Below, in pieces: positions 9,631 to 19,439 of a stretch of DNA of 64,000 nucleotides. The translations under genes and the position numbers were made by a program. The notes under the pieces are model-generated. The model had not been told where the DNA came from. It made no database searches and was given only the letters and a program-made list of their open reading frames with translations. Each line of letters begins with the position of its first letter. The first letter of the stretch is position 1. The stretch is from Sulfuritalea sp. (lineage in GTDB: Bacteria; Pseudomonadota; Gammaproteobacteria; Burkholderiales; Rhodocyclaceae), in the NCBI GenBank assembly GCA_016716965.1, contig JADJUP010000050.1, positions 1 through 64,000 on the forward strand, in the 5' to 3' direction.

Positions 9631-11033
9631 ATGCTCGTTCAACGCCAGTCGAGGTGGCCGGTGAAATCCATTTTCGCGCGCCTGTCGCGCCGGTTCGAAC
9701 AGCGGGTCTGGGGCGGCCAGGACGCCGCGCGTCCGCCGTGGAGCCGGCGCGGCCTGCGCCTCGTGCGCACGGTGCTGGTGCTGGCGCGCGACCTTGCCTT
9801 CGGCCAGCTCAACCTGCGCGCGATGAGCCTCAGAGCTACACGACGTTGCTGTCGATCGTGCCGCTGCTCGCGCTGAGCTTCTCGGTGCTGAAGGCATTCG
9901 GCGTCTACCACCAGATCCAACCGGTGCTGGCGAGCTTCCTGGCCCCGCTGGGCGAGAAGGGCGAGGAGGTGGCGCGCCGCATCGTGCAGTTCATCGAGAA
10001 CATGAACGTCGGCGTGCTCGGCGTGCTCGGGCTGGCGTTGCTGGTCTATACGGTGATCTCGCTGATGCAGAAGATCGAGGAATCGCTGAACCACATCTGG
10101 CACATTCCGCGCCCCAGGCCCCTTGGCGACCGGTTCAGCCGCTATCTGAGCGTGCTCATGGTCGGGCCGATCCTGGTGTTCTCGGCGCTGGGCATCACGG
10201 CGACGGTAATGAACATCGAAACGGTGCGCGACCTGCTGGCGATCGGCGCCCTGGGCCAGACCGCGGCGGCGGTGAGCCGCCTCACTCCCTACCTGCTGGT
10301 GATCGCCGCCTTCACCTTCGTCTATATCTTCGTACCGAACACGCGGGTGCGTTTCGGCCCGGCCCTGGCCGGCGGTGCCGCCGGCGGGATCGCCTGGCAA
10401 TCGGCGGGCTGGGCCTTCGCCAACTTCGTCGCCACCTCGAGCCAGTACGCGGCGATCTACTCCGGCCTCGCGATCCTGGTCCTGTTCATGATCTGGCTCT
10501 ATGTCAGCTGGCTGACCCTGCTGTTCGGCGCCAGCGTGGCCTTCTACGTGCAGCATCCGGAATACCTGGTGGCGAGGGGTGGAGAGCCGCGACTGAGCAA
10601 CCGCATGCGCGAGCGGCTCGCGCTCTCGGTGGCGAGCCTGATCGCTGCCAGGTTCGTCGGCGGCGAGCGCATGCCCTCCCTGACGGAGTTCGCCCGCCTG
10701 TTCGGCGTGCCGCTGCATTCCCTGCAAGTGGTGCTCGACGCCCTGGAGCGTCGCGCGCTGGTGGTGCAAAGCGGCGACGACCCGCCTGGCTACCTGCCGG
10801 CGCGCGATCCCTCGCTGATTTCCGTGGCGGAAGTGCTGGAGACGGTACGCGCCGCCGGCGAAGAGCGCTTCCTGTCGCCGGACGGACTACCCGCGCCGCC
10901 CGCGGTCGATGCGGTGCTTGACCGGATGCGACGGGCGGTCGAATCCTCGGTAAGCGACATGACGCTACGCGAGCTGGCGGCCGGGGGCGACGATGCCCTG
11001 AACCTGGGCAAGCTGCCTGCGGAGCCAGGCTGA
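9631..11033 (+). CDS. YihY/BrkB-family inner-membrane protein (one frame break)
   Basis: A member of the YihY (UPF0761, once misnamed ribonuclease BN) family of six-helix membrane proteins of uncertain role. The start at ATG 9631 is supported by a strong purine-rich ribosome site (GGGAGGGGG, about 9618-9627). The first part reads MLVQRQSRWPVKSIFARL…LAFGQLNLRAMSL; the frame then changes near 9828-9836 and continues as SYTTLLSIVPLLALSFSVLKAFG, the hallmark family segment. Later marks are IEESLNHIWHIPRPR, VYIFVPNTRVRFGPALAGG and IYSGLAILVLFMIWLYVSWL. After the last helix there is a soluble C-terminal region of about 150 residues resembling a winged-helix fold (FARLFGVPLHSLQVVLDALERR). A single missing or extra base in one short run suggests a sequence error. 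Confidence 0.87.
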
Positions 11034-11085
11034 TTGTTTGCGCCGGGGCCGCACGGCGCGACGGATCGTGAGAGCATATCGCCAG

Positions 11086-11937
11086 ATGAACATCCGCCCC
11101 CTGGTTTTGTGGAAGCCCAGCGGCGCCCGACGCGGCATTGTATTTGGTGCGAGTGTTGGACTGATGGCTTTGCTTGGGTATATCCACTATTTGTCCGGAC
11201 TGGCCTACGATTTCCGCGCGCTGTTCGTGCTGCCGGTGCTCGTTTCGTCATGGTATCTGGGTATCCGTTTCGGGCTGGCGATCGCACTGCTCTCGGCCGC
11301 GACGTGGTTGCTCGCCGACTGGCGGCTCGGCGGAGGCCAGAGCGCCTGGCTTTCACTGATTTTCAACACCGCTATGCGGCTGGCCGTGTTTGCGGGGGAG
11401 GCATGGATACTTGAGCGGCTGCGGCAGTTGCTCGATCGCGAATTCCGTCTGGCTCGGGAGGACGCACTCACCGGCCTGGCCAATCGCCGTGAATTGCTGG
11501 AGCAGGGAGGTCGCGCGCTGGCCCTGGCGCGGCGACAACAGACCCCGTTTGCGGCCGTCTTCATCGATCTCGACAAGTTCAAGCAAGTCAATGACCAGTT
11601 CGGCCACGAAACCGGAGACGCTCTGCTGAAATGCGTCGCCGATGGATTGCTTGTATCCATCCGCGCCAGCGACATCGCCGGCCGCCTAGGCGGCGATGAA
11701 TTCGCCCTGTTGTTGCCGGGAATGGACGGTGCGGCGGCAAGGAATTACGTCGAGAAAATCCAGCAGCGACTGCTCGATGCGATGCGCGAGAACGCGTGGC
11801 CGGTGACCTTCAGTATCGGGTTCGTCAGCCATCAACGGGCGCCGGACGATCTCGACCGACTGCTGGCGGACGCGGACCGGCTGATGTACAAGGCCAAGCA
11901 AAGCGGTGGCAATCGCATCGTGCGCCTTGATTTCTGA
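11086..11937 (+). CDS. Membrane-bound diguanylate cyclase (GGDEF)
   Basis: A 283-residue enzyme expected to make the second messenger cyclic di-GMP from two GTP. The N-terminal third has about four hydrophobic helices (GIVFGASVGLMALLGYI; FVLPVLVSSWYLGI; LAIALLSAATWLL; LIFNTAMRLAVFAGEAWIL). A short coiled linker leads to the catalytic domain, opening with DALTGLANRRELLEQG and carrying the active-site loop RLGGDEFALLLPG. An inhibitory I-site (RASD) sits exactly five residues before GGDEF, so product inhibition is expected. DADRLMYKAKQSGGNRI closes the domain. ATG 11086 is preferred over an upstream TTG because the protein then begins just before the first helix. It starts 52 bases after the YihY stop. 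No sensory domain beyond the membrane region is recognisable. Confidence 0.92.
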   Translation: MNIRPLVLWKPSGARRGIVFGASVGLMALLGYIHYLSGLAYDFRALFVLPVLVSSWYLGIRFGLAIALLSAATWLLADWRLGGGQSAWLSLIFNTAMRLAVFAGEAWILERLRQLLDREFRLAREDALTGLANRRELLEQGGRALALARRQQTPFAAVFIDLDKFKQVNDQFGHETGDALLKCVADGLLVSIRASDIAGRLGGDEFALLLPGMDGAAARNYVEKIQQRLLDAMRENAWPVTFSIGFVSHQRAPDDLDRLLADADRLMYKAKQSGGNRIVRLDF

Positions 11938-11957
11938 TGCTATCGGCCCCGCGCGAA

Positions 11958-11985
11958 TTGACTTGTCCTGTTATCTACAAGTCAA
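11958..11985. repeat. Perfect 9-bp inverted repeat downstream of the cyclase gene
   Basis: Arms TTGACTTGT (11958-11966) and ACAAGTCAA (11977-11985) enclose a 10-base loop, 20 bases after the GGDEF stop codon. There is no T-run after it, so it is not a standard intrinsic terminator. It could be a weak terminator, an RNA-stability hairpin or a protein-binding site. Confidence 0.5.
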
Positions 11986-12271
11986 CCAAGTTTAGGAAGT
12001 CCCCCGGTTCTGAAATGCTCATCAGACACTACGGTGACATTGTTTGAACGCTTCCGACAACTGATTCCAGAAATCGAATTCAGGCAGAGAATCGTGCTTG
12101 CAGGCTGTTCTTGGTCTCAGTGACTTGCTCGGTTAAGTGCTTGGTTACTGCGGCCAAGATCAAAATGAGGGGCCTCCCAGCGCGGGTTTCGGAGCAAAGG
12201 CAAGAGCTGCGGCCTTAGCTCTGAAATCGCACTTATTGATAAGAATCAATTTGATATGCCGGAACTGATCT

Positions 12272-12321
12272 TCTGCTTTGGGAGCGAGATGTCGAGAGTT
12301 CGAATCCCTCCACCCCGACCA
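12272..12321 (+). pseudogene. 3' fragment of tRNA-Pro (UGG anticodon)
   Basis: The segment contains an anticodon arm like that of tRNA-Pro(UGG) (CTGCTTTGGGAGC), a T-arm with GTTCGAATCC, the acceptor 3' strand CACCCCG, and an encoded ACCA end at 12318-12321. The expected 5' acceptor strand (CGGGGTG) and D-arm are absent upstream, and the anticodon and T stems carry mismatches. This is therefore a degraded tRNA 3' half rather than a working gene. Such 3' halves are typically left where integrative elements used a tRNA gene as attachment site. Confidence 0.7.
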
Positions 12322-12414
12322 TTCCCCAATTTATCTCCGAACGCTCGGCGTTCAATCGCTGTCTGAACAGTCAGGAATCCAATGCCGGCAGCACGTCGGC
12401 AATCGTTGATCCGC

Positions 12415-12780
12415 TCAGCTTTTCTTGGACAGCAGAGCCTTCAGGTCGGCAAACGGCGAGTGGGTTGCAACTGGTTCGCCGGACTGTGGAGATGAGCCGA
12501 TGCTCGCCGCCTCCATATGGCGCTGATGCTCGTTGTCGTGGCAGTACAGGCACAGGAGTTCCCAGTTGCTGCCATCCACCGGGTTGTTGTTGTGGTTGTG
12601 GTCGCGGTGGTGCACTGTCAATTCGCGCAGGTTGGCGCGGGTGAATTCCCGGGCGCACCGACCGCAAATCCAGGGATAAATCTTGAGTGCCTGGTCGCGG
12701 TAATTTCGCTCACGCGCTTCGGCCGAGCGGCGCGCGCCGGCAACGATGGTGTCGAGCTTCGACGAACTACCCGGCTTCAT
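12415..12780 (-). CDS. HNH-type nuclease, YajD-like
   Basis: A 121-residue small HNH endonuclease-fold protein. The zinc knuckle CGRC (about residues 38-41) pairs with CLYC (about 77-80), and the catalytic HNH segment reads TVHHRDHNHNNNPVDGSNWE followed by HDNEHQ. This matches the YajD-like group found in many proteobacterial chromosomes, whose biological role is unclear. A good ribosome site (CAGGAGAAA) precedes the ATG at 12778-12780. It follows the zinc-ribbon gene on the same strand after only five bases, so the two are probably co-transcribed. The last 30 residues are low-complexity and probably disordered. Confidence 0.82.
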   Translation of the reverse strand: MKPGSSSKLDTIVAGARRSAEARERNYRDQALKIYPWICGRCAREFTRANLRELTVHHRDHNHNNNPVDGSNWELLCLYCHDNEHQRHMEAASIGSSPQSGEPVATHSPFADLKALLSKKS

Positions 12781-12785
12781 GCACG

Positions 12786-13016
12786 CTATTTCTCCTGCAG
12801 CAGGTTATTCATGCGCTGAGCCCGGCTCTTGGATTCCGCCTTGTTTATTTCGGACACCTGGCGTCCGTAGGCCTCGCGTGCTTCCGGACCCTGCTGGGTC
12901 GCTTCGATGCTGCGAATGCAGCGCCAGCGTTTTCCGGTCTTGGTAACTATCAGACGCATTTCGTTGCGAGGATGGTGCGTGCGACAGTGGTAGCAATAAG
13001 TCTGTTCGGTAGCCAT
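12786..13016 (-). CDS. Small zinc-ribbon-like hypothetical protein
   Basis: A 76-residue protein beginning MATEQTYCYHCRTHHPRNEM. A CxxC pair near the N-terminus plus a later Cys in RWRC and two histidines could bind one zinc ion. The rest is hydrophilic and helical (EATQQGPEAREAYGRQVSEINKAESKSRAQRM). The internal ATG at 13014-13016 is chosen because translation from upstream codons adds a run of unrelated sequence. It lies directly upstream of the HNH gene in the same transcript. I do not recognise a named family; function unknown. Confidence 0.6.
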   Translation of the reverse strand: MATEQTYCYHCRTHHPRNEMRLIVTKTGKRWRCIRSIEATQQGPEAREAYGRQVSEINKAESKSRAQRMNNLLQEK

Positions 13017-13116
13017 GGGAATGAACCGGAAGCCGGGGGTAACAGGCGCAATTATGCCCCGGTCGGCGCTGTTTGTTCCGTCCTGAGCTAAACTCATCCA
13101 CTGCACTCAACGAGCG

Positions 13117-13193
13117 CCGCCCGTAGCTCATCTGGATAGAGCACCGGCCTTCTAAGCCGGGGGTAACAGGTTCGAGTCCTGTCGGGCGGGCCA
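13117..13193 (+). tRNA. tRNA-Arg (UCU anticodon)
   Basis: A 77-base cloverleaf: acceptor CCGCCCG pairs with CGGGCGG, D-arm GCTC…GAGC, anticodon arm CCGGC-CTTCTAA-GCCGG giving anticodon TCT (reads AGA), T-arm ACAGG-TTCGAGT-CCTGT, and an encoded CCA end. It is intact, in contrast with the tRNA-Pro fragment 800 bases upstream. Confidence 0.95.
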
Positions 13194-13205
13194 CAGAACT
13201 GGAAA

Positions 13206-13670
13206 ATGATGAACATGACACGCTTTGTGGGAATCGCGGATGCCCGATCCAGGCTGGGCCAGGAAATCGGTGTCAGCGACTGGATGCTGATCGATCAGGA
13301 GCGGGTCAACGCCTTTGCCGAGGTCACGGGCGACAAGCAATGGATCCATGTCGATGTCGAGCGGGCGAACCGCGAATCCCCGTTCGGCGGCACGATCGCC
13401 CACGGATACCTCACAGTGTCGCTGCTGGCCAAGTTTGCACAGGAATGCATTGCGGTCGACGGCATCAAGCTGGCAGTTAACTATGGCCTCAATCGCGTGC
13501 GCTTTGCGGCGCCTGTAAGGGTAGGCAGCCGGGTCCGTGCCCGTTTCGTGCTGGTCGGTGTGGACGATATTGCCGGTGGCGCGCAAATGCTTTGGCAGGC
13601 CACCGTTGATATCGAGGGGGAAAGCAAGCCGGCCTGTGTCGCGGAGATGGTCACGCGCTGGTATTTCTGA
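13206..13670 (+). CDS. MaoC-family (R)-specific enoyl-CoA hydratase-like protein
   Basis: A 154-residue single hot-dog-fold hydratase of the MaoC family, which adds water to enoyl-CoA esters. The catalytic signature is visible as FAEVTGDKQWIHVD (Asp and His of the active site, about residues 38-51) followed by GGTIAHGYLTVSLL (about 62-75). In bacteria of this type such enzymes link fatty-acid oxidation to polyhydroxyalkanoate formation or act on other CoA esters; which one is not evident. Three closely spaced ATG codons (13206, 13209, 13215) could serve as start. The gene follows tRNA-Arg by 12 bases and precedes the histidine phosphatase gene by 23 bases. Confidence 0.87.
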   Translation: MMNMTRFVGIADARSRLGQEIGVSDWMLIDQERVNAFAEVTGDKQWIHVDVERANRESPFGGTIAHGYLTVSLLAKFAQECIAVDGIKLAVNYGLNRVRFAAPVRVGSRVRARFVLVGVDDIAGGAQMLWQATVDIEGESKPACVAEMVTRWYF

Positions 13671-13693
13671 ACTGACGAGGCATCGCAGGCGCA

Positions 13694-14293
13694 ATGACCA
13701 CTCCGAAGGCGCCAGCCTACCTGTGCGTCGCCCGCCATGGCGAAACCGACTGGAACATCGCTGGAATCCTTCAGGGGTGGATCGACGTCGAGATCAACGA
13801 CCGTGGTCGCCGCCAGGCGTACGAACTGGTCGCGATATTCTCCGGGGCAGGCTTTTCGCAGGTGTATTCCAGTTCGCTGGTTCGCGCTCTGGAAACTGCG
13901 AAGATCATCGCCCGCTCATTGCGCTTGCCTCCGCCGCATTGCCATGACGGATTGAAGGAGCGAAATTTCGGTGAGATCCAAGGCATTCCCAAGGCGGAAC
14001 TGGCGGAGCTGAACCCGGTGTTGCTGCAGCAGATAATGAAACGCAATCCAGCGATCTCGTTTGAGCAGGGGGAGTCGATGGACGAGTTCGCCGACCGTGT
14101 TCTATCCGCGATTATCGACATTGGTGGACGTCATCGCGGGCAACGAGTACTGGTAATCACCCACGGCTGGGTAATGGATGTCATCACGCGCCATATTGCC
14201 GGACTTCCGCGCAGCACGATTCTGAATATGAAGCGCAAGAACGGCGAATCGGTTTGGCTTGAGGTCAATGGGGAATCCATTCGCACGCTTTAG
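13694..14293 (+). CDS. Histidine phosphatase (phosphoglycerate-mutase-like)
   Basis: A 199-residue member of the histidine phosphatase superfamily. The phospho-accepting histidine lies in ARHGETDWN near the N-terminus; further catalytic-pocket residues are the Arg in SSLVRALETA, Glu in LKERNFGEIQG and the second His in VITHGWVMD. This arrangement fits cofactor-dependent phosphoglycerate mutase-like or broad phosphatase enzymes. The substrate cannot be told from sequence. It is probably co-transcribed with the MaoC gene upstream. Confidence 0.88.
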   Translation: MTTPKAPAYLCVARHGETDWNIAGILQGWIDVEINDRGRRQAYELVAIFSGAGFSQVYSSSLVRALETAKIIARSLRLPPPHCHDGLKERNFGEIQGIPKAELAELNPVLLQQIMKRNPAISFEQGESMDEFADRVLSAIIDIGGRHRGQRVLVITHGWVMDVITRHIAGLPRSTILNMKRKNGESVWLEVNGESIRTL

Positions 14294-14432
14294 TTCCGGC
14301 AGATATCGATGGCAGCCCCGATCGAGAAATTGGTTGCAGCCTGGCGACGATGTCGTTTATGTATAGCGGCAATCCTGCGCGGTAGATGGCCCCATTGTTG
14401 CATAGTCAGCGGTCAGGCAGTAGGCTGTATGG

Positions 14433-17400
14433 ATGGTGCCGTCGAACATGGATTCCGTCATGGCTGTGTCCCAAGACTGTGCTGCCGGTGACGTAGTGCG
14501 GCGGAGAATGGTTGTGACCTCCATGCAGGTTGCCTGTCTGGTACTTGCATTGGGTCTTGCGATAAGTTACTCGCTCTGGCGCATCGCGAATGCCAACCAG
14601 GACCGCGAAGCGCGATCGCATTTCGAAGCGAGTTCCAACATGGCGTTGGCCGGCATACAACGTCGCGTCGATGAGTTCGAGACCCTGTTGCTCGGGATGC
14701 AGGGTCTGTTCATCGCATCCGAACGGGTAGATCGTCGGGAGTTTCAGCGGTATTTCAACAACTTGCGCGGGCAACTGCGGATACCTGGAATTCGTGCCGT
14801 GCATTTTACGCGCCGGGTACTCGAAGCCGAAAAGGCCGCTTACATTTCGTCCGTCAGAAATGACCATAGCCTGAGCGCAAGCGGATTTCCGAACTTTTCC
14901 ATCCATCCCGACAGCGCGCGGGGCGAATACTTCGTCATCGAGTACATCGAGCCATTTGAAGAGAATCAGCTGGCATTCGGCCTCGATGCGCTCAGCCAGA
15001 GTGTGAATCGGGAATCCTTCCTTGCCGCGCGCGATTCGGGGCAGGTCAGTTTCACCCAGCCTTTCCAACTGGTGCAGACGGCACGGGGTGAGCGTGGAAT
15101 GGTGCTGCGCGCCTCTGTTTATCGCTATGGGTCGTTGTTGCGTACGGTCGAAGAGCGGCGACGCGCTTTCGTCGGGTTGGTAGGAATATCACTCAATGCG
15201 AACGAAATTTTCAGGGATGTCTTTGCGACTACGTTGCTTGAGGGGCTTTGCGTCCTGATTCACGATGTCAGTCGCGACGCATCAAGCGGAACTCCGGCAC
15301 CCTTTCGACAGGTTATTGCGGAGAATTGCCCGGACAATCGTGCGTACGCGAGCGTCGGGGCTCGAGTCGACCACCATTATTCCGGTAGGCGGCAGGCTCT
15401 GGGAGATCAAGCTTTCTGCGCCAGATGACTGGACGCAGAAACAACACGAATACAGCCCCGCCCTGGTTGCTGCCGGTGGAGTCGTCATCAGCCTGCTGCT
15501 CGCGTTGCTCTACCTGGCGCTCGCTCGCTCGCGAACGAGCGCGCAGCAACTGGCCGCTGAAATGACCCGGAATCTGCGGCAGAGCGAGCGTCGCTTCCGC
15601 AGCATGGCGGAACTTTCTTCAGACTGGTTTTGGGAACAGGACGCCGATGCGCGCTTCACTGACATCAGCGGGACCGGCGGGCGAGGTTCCGGCGCGATGC
15701 CCCTGTCGCTGGACAAGGTAAAAGGCAGGACTCGCTGGGATATTTCGCCTGCCGCCCTGACCCCGGCGCAATGGGACGCCCATCGCCGGCAACTCGCCGC
15801 TCGCGAGGAGTTCCAGCTGGAGTACGCGGTGACGAATACCGAAGGACAGGAAAGATGGGTCGAGGTTCATGGTGCTCCGCGTTTTGCCGAATCCGGCGAA
15901 TTTCTCGGATATCACGGGACTGCACATGACGTCACAGTACGCAAACAGGCTGAACGCGAAATGGCCCGGAAGACCAAGGTCCTGCAGGCGACTCTGGACA
16001 ACATGTCGCAAGGCATCAGTGTGGTGGATGAGAACCTGCACATGACGGCCATGAATCGAAGGTTTTGCGAAATCCTGGATTTTCCGGAAGAGATGGGGCG
16101 GAATGGAGCCTCCTTCGAGGCCTTCATCCGCTACAACGCCGAACGAGGCGACTACGGTCCCTGCGACGTCGATGCGAAGGTCAAGGAAATGCTGGAACGC
16201 GCCGCGGCAATGCAGGCACATCAGTTCAAGCGCACCCGGCCGAACGGACGTGTCATTGAAGTGATTGGCAACCCGCTGCCGGGTGGCGGCTTCGTTACCA
16301 CCTATACCGACGTGACCGAGCGAGAACTGGCCGAACAGGCCATTCGTTCCAGCGAAGAGCGATTGAAGCGCGCCGAACTCGCGTCGGGTTCCGGCAATTG
16401 GGAGTATCACCTCGACTCGCAGGTCATCATTGCCTCAGAGGGAGCGGCCAAGCTCTATGGCATGAAACCCGGCGAACTGGATTACGCGACGATCAGGCCG
16501 GTGCCGCTAGCGGAGGAGCGCTTCCGGCTCGATGATGCGATGGATGGACTGATAGAGCGTGGCGAACCGTACGACATCGAGTTCAAGATCAGGAAAGCGG
16601 ACACGGGCGAAGTCCGGGATATTCATTCCATGGCCGTATTCGACCGCGCCGAGAGGATCGTGTTCGGTGTGATACAGGACATTACCGCCCGTAAGCAGGC
16701 CGAAGAGTTGTTACGCAAGCTATCTCTCGCAGTCGAGCAAAGCCCGGAAAGCATTGTCATTACCAATCTGTCAGCGGAAATCGAGTATGTGAATGAATCC
16801 GTTGTTCGCGTAACCGGATACAGTCGGGAGGAACTCGTAGGGCAGAACCCCCGCATCCTCAAGTCCGGCGACACGCCGCCGGAAACCTATGCCGCCATGT
16901 GGAAGGCCCTGTGCGACGGACAACCATGGCGCGGAGAGCTTCACAATCGCAGCAAGGGCGGCCGGACTTTCGTCGAGTTCGCGATCGTTACACCCATTCG
17001 CCAGCCCGATGGCCGAATCACCCACTATGTCGCAATCAAGGAAGACATCACGGAGAAGAAGCGCATCGGCCGCGAACTCGACCAGCATCGCTACCACCTC
17101 GAAGAACTGGTGAAGAGCCGCACCGCGCAGTTGGCCGAAACGACCAAGGCGGCGGAGGCAGCCAACATCGCCAAGAGTGCCTTCCTCGCCAACATGAGCC
17201 ATGAAATCCGGACTCCCATGAACGCCATTCTCGGTATGGCAAGCCTGATGAAACGCGCTGGCGTTACGCCGAAGCAGGCGGAGCGACTCGACAAGATCGA
17301 TACCGCTGGCCAGCACCTGCTGGAGATCATCAACGCCATCCTCGACATTTCCAAGATCGAAGCCGGGAAGTTCGTCATCGAGGAATCGGTGGTGAACCTG

Positions 17401-18306
17401 GGGGAAATAACATCCAACGTCGCCTCGATCCTGCATGACCGGGCCCAGGAAAAGCATCTGAAGATGCTGATCGAGACACGCCAGGTGCCTGACCGACTGC
17501 TTGGGGATTCCGCGCGATTGCAGCAAGCCCTTCTGAACTATGCGACCAACGCGATAAAGTTCACGGAGCGGGGAAGCATCAGTTTGCGCACCCGGATCGA
17601 CGATGAATCGGATGCCAGTGTACTGGTCCGCTTTGAGGTGCAGGACACCGGAATTGGCATCGACCCGGAAGCGATATCGCGGTTGTTCAACACTTTCGAG
17701 CAGGCTGACAATTCGACAACGCGCAAGTATGGCGGCACCGGTCTCGGCCTGGCCATTACCAGGCGCCTGGCCGAACTCATGGGAGGAGCGGCCGGTGTTG
17801 TCAGCGTGCCAGGGACTGGCAGCACATTCTGGTTTACGGCACGGCTTAGAAAAGCCGCACCGGCCGATGCTGGGAGGGCATCCTCGATCTCCGGCATCGG
17901 CGCCGAAGCCGCGCTGAAGCGCGATTTCAGCGGTCAGCGAATTCTGCTGGTGGATGACGACCCTGGCAATCGCGAGGTTGCACTTGCGCTGCTGGAGGAT
18001 ACCGGACTGGTCGTCGATACTGCCGAGGACGGCGATGTGGCGGTCGAAATGGCGGCGCGGGGCGGCTACGCGCTGATATTGATGGACATGCAGATGCCGG
18101 CCATGGGCGGCGTCGAGGCCACGCGCCTGATTCGCGAGTCGGTCACGGGTCGCCAAACGCCCATCGTGGCCATGACCGCCAACGCATTCGCCGAAGACAA
18201 AGCACGTTGTTTTGAAGCCGGGATGAACGACTTCATCGCCAAACCATTCAGTCCGGACAAGCTGTTTTCAACAATCGTGAAGTGGCTGGCAAAAAGCCGT
18301 CGATAG
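14433..18306 (+). CDS. Hybrid sensor histidine kinase: CHASE, four PAS, HisKA, HATPase, receiver (one frame break)
   Basis: A large membrane sensor kinase. The order is: first membrane helix (VACLVLALGLAISYSLW), periplasmic CHASE domain (about 14620-15420), second helix (about 15455-15530, VVISLLLALLYLALA), four PAS/PAC modules starting near 15583, 15982, 16348 and 16724, a coiled coil (17055-17160), HisKA with FLANMSHEIRTPMN (phospho-His codon 17200-17202), HATPase with DTGIGI and YGGTGLGLAI, and a receiver with LLVDDD and LMDMQMP (phospho-Asp codon 18085-18087). The frame changes at about 15365-15395: the CHASE part runs in one frame and GGRLWEIKLSAPDDW onward in another. This looks like a lost or gained base rather than two genes, because the CHASE domain is cut in its last strands. 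Start codon uncertain (ATG 14433, 14448 or 14460). No partner regulator lies beside it, and the ligand is unknown. Confidence 0.88.
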
Positions 18307-18403
18307 CGGTCGTGGTCGAGCGTCGACATGTACGCAGATCGAAACCGGATAGTTCAGTTTTTTGTGTTCCGGGGCTTCTGGTTGATGCAGGGAATGCCCG
18401 TTG

Positions 18404-18494
18404 TGGCGGAGAGGGAGGGATTCGAACCCTCGTTAGGATATTATCCTAAACACGCTTTCCAGGCGTGCGACTTAAACCGCTCATCCACCTCTCC
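18404..18494 (-). tRNA. tRNA-Ser (GGA anticodon)
   Basis: A 91-base class II tRNA on the minus strand: acceptor GGAGAGG pairs with CCTCTCC, anticodon arm CACGC-CTGGAAA-GCGTG gives anticodon GGA, a long variable arm built on GGATAATATCC, T-arm with GGTTCGAATCC, and an encoded CCA end. It lies between the kinase gene and nadC. Confidence 0.95.
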
Positions 18495-18545
18495 GCTGAT
18501 GCCTGCACGGCTTGCCAGTGCAGACAGGGCGCGAATTCTAGCAGA

Positions 18546-19394
18546 TCAGCCCTCGCTGTGCCGCAGCGAAAGGTCGACGGCGCGCACATTCTTCGTCAGG
18601 CCGCCGATCGAAATGCGGTCGACGCCCGTTTCCGCGATGGCGCGCACGGTTTCCAGGCTGACGCCTCCCGATGCCTCGAGTTCGGCGCGCCCGGCAGTGA
18701 GGCCGACCGCCTGGCGCATTTGCGCGAGGTCCATGTTGTCGAGCAGGATCATGCGGGCATCGGCGTCGATGGCTTCGGCGAGCTGTTCGAGGGTTTCCAC
18801 TTCGATCTGGATGAACACGTCATTTCGCCCTATGGCGCGGGCCTGCTGCAGGGCAGCGGTCACGCCGCCGGCAGCGATGATGTGGTTTTCCTTGATCAGG
18901 ATTCCGTCATAGAGGCCGAGGCGATGATTCTTGCCGCCGCCGCAGGTGACGGCGTACTTCTGCGCCAGGCGCAGTCCGGGCAGCGTCTTGCGCGTATCCA
19001 CGATGCGTGCGCCGGTACCGGCCACGGCGTCGACATAGAGGCGCGTGGCGGTGGCGGTTGCCGATAGCAGCTGCAGGAAGTTCAGCGCGGCCCGCTCGGC
19101 GCTAAGGAGCGCGCGTGTGCTGGCCTCGATCTCGCACACGGTTTCGCCGGCACGGATGATATCCCCGTCACGCAGGTTCCAGCGAATGTCCGTCAGCGCA
19201 TCGAGTCGGCGGAAGCAGGAGTCGAACCACGCTGTGCCTGACAGCACGGCATCTTCGCGGCTGACCACGGTGCCCAGGGAACGTTTGCTGGCAGGACTCA
19301 GCAGCGCCGTCAGGTCGCCGCCACCCAAGTCTTCGGCGAGTGCGGCAAGCACATTGCGTTGTACCTCGGCGGCAAGTTGCAGGGGGAATTCCAT
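18546..19394 (-). CDS. nadC: Nicotinate-nucleotide pyrophosphorylase (carboxylating)
   Basis: NadC turns quinolinate and PRPP into nicotinate mononucleotide, CO2 and pyrophosphate in NAD synthesis. The 282-residue product has family marks in order: EDLGGGDLTA near the N-terminus, ERAALNFLQLLSATAT, VDTRKTLPGLRLAQKYAV with the substrate-binding Arg/Lys residues, GGGKNHRLGLYDGILIKENH, and near the end LEASGGVSLETVRAIAETGVDRISIG. The ATG at 19392-19394 (MEFPLQ) is preferred because upstream residues do not resemble the family. Length fits. It lies alone, 45 bases from the stop of the glutamate-synthase-like gene upstream. Confidence 0.95.
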   Translation of the reverse strand: MEFPLQLAAEVQRNVLAALAEDLGGGDLTALLSPASKRSLGTVVSREDAVLSGTAWFDSCFRRLDALTDIRWNLRDGDIIRAGETVCEIEASTRALLSAERAALNFLQLLSATATATRLYVDAVAGTGARIVDTRKTLPGLRLAQKYAVTCGGGKNHRLGLYDGILIKENHIIAAGGVTAALQQARAIGRNDVFIQIEVETLEQLAEAIDADARMILLDNMDLAQMRQAVGLTAGRAELEASGGVSLETVRAIAETGVDRISIGGLTKNVRAVDLSLRHSEG

Positions 19395-19439
19395 GATTCC
19401 AGTCGTGTCGTTGGCGATATTCGAGTTTAGCACCGGGGA

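Larger units (their letters stand above)
11938..12414. other. Gene-poor strip, noticeably less GC-rich than its surroundings
   Basis: No convincing coding frame is seen across these roughly 480 bases. They hold a 9-bp perfect hairpin right after the cyclase gene (11958-11985), a small inverted repeat ATTGAT-AAGA-ATCAAT (12235-12250), and a 3' fragment of a proline tRNA (12272-12321). The lower GC content and tRNA fragment are compatible with a scar left by an integrative element, but no integrase or transposase remains. Confidence 0.55.

Noticed and set aside
12235..12250. Fur-box-like ATTGAT-AAGA-ATCAAT
   Set aside because: Too short and too far from a 19-bp Fur consensus; no iron gene lies downstream.
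12272..13193. Complete genomic island between the tRNA-Pro fragment and tRNA-Arg
   Set aside because: No integrase, transposase or terminal repeats; only a scar is supported.
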